Of a stretch of 64,000 nucleotides of DNA, positions 57,957-64,000 are shown in pieces. The DNA is taken from assembly GCA_936432065.2 (NCBI GenBank), contig OW386285.2, forward strand, positions 42,525,920 through 42,589,919. The letters are read 5' to 3'. How positions within the stretch are numbered: position 1 is the stretch's first letter; each line of letters begins with the position of its first letter. The DNA is from Rutpela maculata (Eukaryota > Arthropoda > Insecta > Coleoptera > Cerambycidae). The notes under the pieces were generated by a model. It was not told the origin of the DNA. It saw nothing but the letters and a program-made list of their open reading frames with translations, and made no database searches. The position numbers and the translations under genes are program-made.

Positions 57957-58700
57957 ATGGATTCATTTATTAGAGATTATGATAATCCGGCAGTAGATAC
58001 AAAAACGTTTAAAAATGTCAGTGAATATGAAAAACTGAAATCAGTAAAAAATAATACACTTGAAATCGACTTCTCTATTTTGCACAATAATATAAGAAGT
58101 ATATCAAAAAGTTTCGATGAGTTCTGTGTATTCTCGACACAATTTAGTAATGACTTTGATTGTATGGTTCTCAGTGAAACATGGAACGTACCAGATCATT
58201 TTTTCAAATTTCCGGCTATGATACTTTATATAATCAGGGCAGTTATAACAAAAGTGATAGAGTTGTAGTTTATATAAAAAGTAGCTATAATTACACATCT
58301 AGTGTTGTTAAGATTGATGAAGTATCACTTTTACAACTTAGAAAAAAATAACAAAAAAATATCTATATCAGCTCTTTATAAGTCACCTAATATTAAACCA
58401 GAGGATTTTAATCTAGAACTTAAAACGTACTTAGAATGTTTAAACAGAGCAGACTATACCATATTCGTAGGAGATATCAATATTGATATATTAACGGATA
58501 ATATTCACTCCCAAGATTAACTAGATATACTTAATGAACATGGTTTTACTGCACAAATAAATAAATATACGAGAGAACAAAGCACCTGAAAGCCATGTCT
58601 TGATCACATATTTTTAAAAGTAAATGGTGATAAGAATAACGTTGATCAGATAGCTGCCATTATTCAAACTAACATTACTGACCACTATAGCGTAACATTA
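57957..58700 (+). pseudogene. LINE ORF2, APE endonuclease part
   Basis: ISILHNNIRSISK-type start (near 58,070, LHNNIRSISKSFDEF), MVLSETWNVPDHF (about 58,165), ALYKSPN and TIFVGDINIDIL (about 58,450-58,500) are the conserved APE motifs; the last is usually GD.N.D. Frame changes occur near 58,220 and 58,290, and a stop near 58,520. Confidence 0.75.
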
Positions 58701-60869
58701 GATTTATTCGTTCCCTTTAAAAAAGCGGAAATTAATAATAGTGAAAAACATGAAATAGTTGACAATTCTAAATTAATAAGTTTTATAAAAAATGAAAATT
58801 GGAAAAGTATATATGATTGTGATAATCCCGAAACATGTGTGGACATTTTCCTAAAAGTAATAAAAGAGCTAATTAAAAAAGCGACAATAAAAAAATCATA
58901 TACGAGTAGGAATAAAAAAAGGAAACCATGGATGACTAGCGGCATCGTAAAATCAATAGGCATAAGAGATACACTTTTTCAACAACATCTAAAAAGTCCA
59001 CAGAATATTGAAATAAAAACTAAATACATTAATTATAGAAATAAAATAAACAGTCTTGTTAAAAAAGCAAAAAACAAGTACATAAAGAATCTTATATATA
59101 ATAGTGAAAAGTTAGACAGCAAAAAATTATGGGAGGGAGTTAAGACGATCACAAACAATTTGAAAAAACACCATACAGAAATTAAGTATATTTTAAAAAA
59201 TGGAACAAAAATTACAAACAAATCTGAAATGGCTAAACAATTTAATGACTATTACATAAATGTAGGTCATAACTTGGCACAAAAAATTGATTACTACCCT
59301 CCATTACCGAGTACAACTGAGATTACTAGTTCTTTTTTCCTTTATCCAACAGACGAACCTGAAATAAAAAAATTTATTAAAGAACTAAAAATTAATAAAG
59401 CTCCTGGTAAAGATGGAATAACTCCCAAAATAATTAAAGGTTTACAAGACTATAATAGCTAATCCCCTATGCCATATTTTTAACAAAGTTTTAGAAACTG
59501 GTATATATCCATCGTCTTTTAAAGAGGCTATAATTAAACCTTTGTACAAAAGCGGAGATAGAAATTTGATAGAAAATTACAGGCCAATTTCTATTATTTC
59601 AAATTTTGGTAAATTATAGGAAAAAATTATTAAGGTTCGAATTGTAAACTATTTAGACAAACATAATCTCATATCTAACTGTCAGTATGGATTCCAGGAA
59701 AAAAATCAACTAATGATGCCCTAGCTAAACTTATATCTTTCATGTATAATGCTTTAGATCAACCGAAACCTTCGTTATGTGTCTTTCTAGACCTAGCGAA
59801 GGCATTCGATACGGTCTCACATAAACAAATTGGAGTGGATAGGTTTCAGAGGTAATGTACTAGATTTATTTAAAAATTACTTAAGTCATAGAAAACAATA
59901 TGTTAAAATTGATGATAGTTTAAGCACTTATGAAATTGTTACATACGGCGTACCTCAGGGAACAGTACTTGGACCTATTCTCTTTATAATATATATGAAT
60001 GATATACTTACACAGAATTCAGCAGGCCAAATTATATCATTTGCCGACGACACTGCAATATTTTACTCAAGCGAAACCTGGGAAACGTTAAAATCTTTAG
60101 TTGAAAAGGATCTAAAACAAATAAAAAGCTATTTTGACAGTAAAATTCTGACAATTAATTACAATAAAACATATTTCTTACCCGTAACATCCTTAGCTTC
60201 TAATCTTCCTCATTATAATACATTAAAACTTCAATACGAAAATAAATTTCTAGAAATCACATCATCTGAAAAAGTGAAATATTTAGAAATCTATATTGAT
60301 CAGCACCTAAGATGGCAACCTCACATCCAAGCTGTGGTACAAAAATTACGAGGATTAATATATAAATTTTCTCAGCTCAAACAAGTGCTTAACATAAAGG
60401 AACTAAGGACGCTTTATACAGCCTTAGTAGAGTCAATTTTGAGATACGGGATAATCGCTTGGGGTGGAGGGGGATCACGTATCTGAAGCCATTAGAGAGT
60501 ATACAGAAACGTATAATTAAAATAATATATGGTAAACACTTACGTTTCCCGTCAGAAGCTTTGTTTCAAAGCTCTAATCTTTTTAACATTAAACAATTAT
60601 ATAACTATAGTTGCCTTATTCATCAATATAAAGTTAAGAATACTTCGGCATATGTCTCTCATGATTACAACACTAGATGCAGGGAACTAGGCTATTTAAG
60701 AACAGAACGAAAGGTGAAAACAATAGGACAAAAGTTTTTTGGATATATCGGTATTAAACTATACAACAGGTTACCTAAATGTGTAAAGGATAGTAACAAT
60801 ATACACAAATTCAAAACATTTGTAAAGAACTGGATTAAAGCAGAAGGGACAAGTATTTGTACAGAATAA
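58701..60869 (+). pseudogene. LINE ORF2, reverse-transcriptase part
   Basis: 58,839-59,462 holds the spacer region and the RT start (KINKAPGKDGITPKIIKGL). The next stretch, in another frame with stops, gives AIIKPLYKSGDR, NYRPISIISNFGKL and VFLDLAKAFDTVSH (motif A, about 59,780-59,820). 59,830-60,486 gives YGVPQGTVLGPILF (motif B) and SFADDTAIFY (motif C). 60,459-60,869 finishes the protein (YNTRCRELGYLRTERK). At least three frame changes and two stops are present, so it is inactive. Confidence 0.85.
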
Positions 60870-61391
60870 AGAAAATAAAAAAAAAATTAAATAAAAAAAA
60901 AAAAATATGTGAGTATATATATGTGTATATATGTATAATTAAACACCAAAAATAGGTTTTTAAGTTTTTGTCTTTTTTTTACAAGTATGTTTTTTTTTGG
61001 GGGGTTTTAGTTTGTTATTACCAAAACATATTTTAATTGTGAATATACTTTGGAAAAAATGTAAAAATATATATATAAGTATATAAATAAAAAAAAAGGA
61101 CTAAAATTATACTAGGTTAGAAGTAAGTTTATCAAAAAATTGGATTGTACACACTTCCAAAATGTTTTGTATGAGTGATTGGGTAGTGCACTCAAGTTTT
61201 TATCTAAAAACTTCCGCACTTATTGAATTATTTATATTCATAAAATTTGTAAGGTAAAACTTCTTTTTTCTGTATTAGTATATCTATTCATATTCATTTC
61301 ATTTTTTTGTATTATACACTAATATTATGTGTATCTTGGAATATAAATAAATTATTATTATATTATTATTATTATTAATATTATTATTATT

Positions 61392-61756
61392 GGTATCAAA
61401 CATCATCATCATGATCGCTATGATAACACAGGCCGACAAAATCAGGTCGACCTTCTGACCCAGAAACCAGAAAATAATTTTTCAAAGGTCTTGAGTGCGC
61501 TGAATCCGAATCCGAGGTCCAAATCTCTCAATTGGCTCTGGTTTCCGAGATATTCTAGTGCAAAAACAGCTATTTTGGCTTATATTTGAGGTTATCTAGC
61601 ATCATATTTTTTCTCTGACTCAAGAAACTACACTCTCATCTTAAAGTACAAGCCTTGCCCTTTCAAATGCCGTTGAGTTTGCAGAAATATCTATTTTATT
61701 CGCTGAGACATTTTGAAATTTTCATCTTTGTGAACGTACCTATACCCGAAAACCTA
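61392..61756. repeat. Dispersed-repeat DNA sharing a motif with 20.8 kb
   Basis: Includes GCTGAATCCGAATCCGAGGT (about 61,501-61,520), whose exact complement lies in the foldback arm at about 20,815. It probably belongs to a dispersed family; no coding. Confidence 0.45.
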
Positions 61757-62065
61757 TTACGAATATGTGTATATTACTGAACTAGCTGATGCCATGACTT
61801 CGTCCGCGTGGAATTGAGAACATTGACATACTGACTTATCCCTATAAATAAGTACTACATACTCACTGAGTATTCCTGCTTCCTTGTAGACGCCGTTTTT
61901 TGTCTTTCCGTTAGGTGCCAATATTACCAGGCTGCTCGGTAAGCTTACTCTCGAGCAGGCTACGTAAAACTGACCGTGTGAGAGGCAGTCCTCCCTTAAG
62001 TCCACTCCGGCCAACTTTGGGGTTTGTCCCTGAGACTCAACCCACTGCGCATCCATGGTGCTCAA
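61757..62065 (-). pseudogene. Helitron replicase-helicase C-terminal fragment
   Basis: The minus-strand peptide contains SQGQTPKLAGVDLREDCLSH, then GQFYVACSRVSLPSSLVILA. SQGQT and YVACSRV are the last motifs of the Pif1-type helicase domain in Helitrons. Only about 100 residues remain, with no Rep domain. The usual lysine before SQGQT is a glutamate. An isolated old Helitron tail is the best reading; a host Pif1 gene is unlikely because that would not end in a short repeat-like tail. Confidence 0.75.
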
Positions 62066-63285
62066 GCAAACCTACTGCACATCTATAGTGCTCGGAGAAA
62101 TCCATTGCGCATCGTAATTTGTCTATTTTTTTGTTAGAGCGAGTTAAACGAAAAAATAATTATTTTAATGGACAATAAAGTACATGGGCGGGTACGAGTC
62201 AAATTTCACGCTTAAAAACATTGCCCTCCCCGTTCACCCTTTCGGATGAAAACCGATTACGTGTCTCCTTATTTTCTCAGAAGAGGCCATCGCTGGAATA
62301 TGACGTTTCTGACTAACGCGATTTCAGAAATCTTTGACAAAAACTTTTATTTTATTCGACTAGTTCTCAAAGATTGACAAGTAATATGAGGAAGATAGTT
62401 CCATAGTGAATTTGAAGTTCATGTTCATACTGCAATAAAGTATTAATATAATGTACAGTGTAAACGCCAGCAAGCACAAGAGAAATACTTTATACCTATA
62501 ATTTTTTTGTTATGTGTGTACGTACTTACGTAAATAAATTAAAACTGAAAGTTTCTGACGATAAACAAATATTTCACTAGTCTTTTATGAGTTTTATTTA
62601 AAATGAAATCAAAAATCTCTTTCAACTTTTCAATGTGATTATAATGCAAAGTTGAATGTGAAAATAAAAATAATGTATATTGGCAATAAGTTAATATTTA
62701 CGGTAAGTAGTGCAATTATCGATAATTACACTATAGCACAAAAATTATCATGAAATTTTGCTCTGATTGGTTGAAAATTCCAGGAAACCATAATTTTAGT
62801 AACTTATTATGAAGTAATTAAATTTGATAGATAAGATAAAAAATCTTGTCATCTCTTAACAGTGGATTTTTTCATCTAATCTATGAAATGAACTCATGTA
62901 TAAATTAAGAAAGAAGAGAGATTTTTGAAAATAGAACACAAATGATTTTGAGGCAAACTGTTGTAATGGTACACAGTGCTTACCTCGATGCATATTATTT
63001 GTAAAAATGGTCAAATAACGGTTAGTGTCTCTAATACACAGGCACACACAAAAAAAAATTATTTCCAAAGGTGAAAGGCACTTATCCTTATATTTTTTGA
63101 GCCGCTGATGCTAAATGTCGCGTAAAAAATATTATATGTTTCACTGCTCAATTTTTCGCAAATTAACATTTCATTCGGTGTTAAATGGCTATTGAATCTA
63201 ACAGAATAACACCTGTTGAAATGAAACTTCTGAATCGTTTAAAATGACTCTAGTCACATACTCCCAACGTTTTGTCGTTCTACGG
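62066..63285. other. AT-rich DNA, nothing recognised
   Basis: About 1.2 kb without supported coding regions or repeats. Confidence 0.4.
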
Positions 63286-64000
63286 ACAAGATGGTGATGT
63301 ATTTTTCCCCCCAAAAAACTCTTACTCTTTGTTCCGATTTTTCCATAATAGGCTTGTGATAGATCGGAGTTATTACAGGGAATATTGATGAATCGAGTAT
63401 CTTTTGACCAGGGGACGCCAGAGGGTTAGAACCACCCCCTTCTTGAATGACAGAACATCTTGAAAATACTGCGAGGGGGCTGAGGAACGGTTCCCTCCCG
63501 TTTTAGAGGGCGGATAAACACGATGGTTGCAATACTTTTCCCTGCACCCTTCTGAAACTGCCCCTAAATGAAGGAAACTACCTCGTTCTGATTTTTCCGT
63601 CTACGCTTGTTGGAGCTTGAAAGATCGGGGTTATTACAGGAAATACTGATAATTCGAATGACAAAACATTACGAAAATACTGCGAAAGGGCTGAAGAACG
63701 GTTTCCCCTCGTTCGAAGGCGAGGCACACGATGGTTGCAGTACTTTTTTGCCCACCCTGGAACTACTAAAAAAACTACCCCTTGTTGTGACTTTTTCATA
63801 CTACGCTTGTCAGTGCTTGACAGATCGGGGTTATTATAGGACACATTAATAAACCGAGTATCTTTTGACCAGGAGACGCCAAAACAATTCCTGGGGGTTG
63901 GAACCACTCCCTCCCTGAATAACAAAACATTCCGAAAATACTGCGAAGTACTGAAGAATGGTTTTCCCTCATTTTCGAGGGCGAGGAACGTGATGGTGAC
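63286..64000. repeat. Tandem repeat array running off the window
   Basis: Landmark GATCGG.GTTATTA.AGG occurs at 63,362, 63,623 and 63,823 (spacings 261 and 200 bp). Each unit also has CG.AAATACTGCGA, GAACGGTTTCCCTC-type and GATGGTTGCA/GATGGTG blocks; the middle unit lacks the segment with GAGTATCTTTTGACCAGG. The array continues past 64,000. Confidence 0.8.

Larger units (their letters stand above)
57469..61391 (+). mobile_element. Jockey-group LINE with ORF1 tail, endonuclease, RT and TTA-repeat tail
   Basis: Starts within ORF1 (ILIVNGETYTYGQLVQGTPD, stop near 57,690), then ORF2 from about 57,957, and ends in a TTA/ATT microsatellite (about 61,345-61,391) after AATAAATTATT. ORF2 is broken by several frameshifts and stops. 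The 5' end abuts the MITE at 57,468. The layout matches the LINE at 14.3-17.6 kb, but the two are different families by sequence. Confidence 0.85.

Overview
The window is nuclear DNA from an insect. It is AT-rich, with long introns and intergenic stretches. A muscle Ig/FnIII gene with canonical splice sites occupies the left end, and insect-type transposons fill the rest: Jockey/CR1-like and R1/LOA-like LINEs, a Gypsy LTR element, and piggyBac, hAT, mariner/Tc1 and Helitron remnants. A short CCTAA run resembles the TTAGG insect telomere unit. A beetle or another insect with a large repeat-rich genome fits best, but the order cannot be fixed from sequence alone. I recognised no rRNA, tRNA or CRISPR.

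Layout. At 0.2-0.5 kb there is an orphan membrane-protein-like exon candidate. A 1.6 kb palindromic element lies at 0.49-2.07 kb. From 2.3 to 8.8 kb (minus strand) are the last two exons seen here of a titin-like muscle protein (FnIII-Ig-Ig-FnIII, a long disordered tail, and a C-terminal hydrophobic hairpin); the gene must continue upstream but no further exon is recognisable. From 9 to 14 kb is mostly featureless DNA with LINE debris. A damaged LINE lies at 14.3-17.6 kb. The 18.9-27.7 kb region is a repeat field with two large inverted-repeat elements and decayed LINE and Tc1 pieces. A near-pristine Gypsy retrotransposon lies at 28.05-33.90 kb (395 bp LTRs differing at one base, 4 bp target duplication). 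From 34.4 to 40.3 kb is a nest: an outer inverted-repeat element split by a 2.7 kb palindromic element and a tandem-repeat TIR element, with a DD82E-type (Sailor-like) transposase pseudogene inside. At 41.5-43.0 kb a piggyBac deletion derivative sits inside a LINE RNase H/zinc-finger fragment. From 43.1 to 54.5 kb are four more foldback elements, one with a 275 bp AT microsatellite in only one arm, one carrying a captured ORF, and one carrying rearranged Gypsy gag and pol pieces plus a mariner insertion. At 56.8-57.5 kb are two MITEs, at 57.5-61.4 kb a second damaged LINE, at 61.8-62.1 kb a Helitron helicase tail, and at 63.3-64.0 kb a tandem array running off the edge.

The theme is an unusual concentration of long-inverted-repeat (foldback) elements of several unrelated families, many nested. 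Their arms of about 0.3-1 kb could form hairpin transcripts. The only gene that looks functional for the host is the muscle protein; the only mobile element that looks recently active is the Gypsy copy, and its Gag appears to lack the capsid region.
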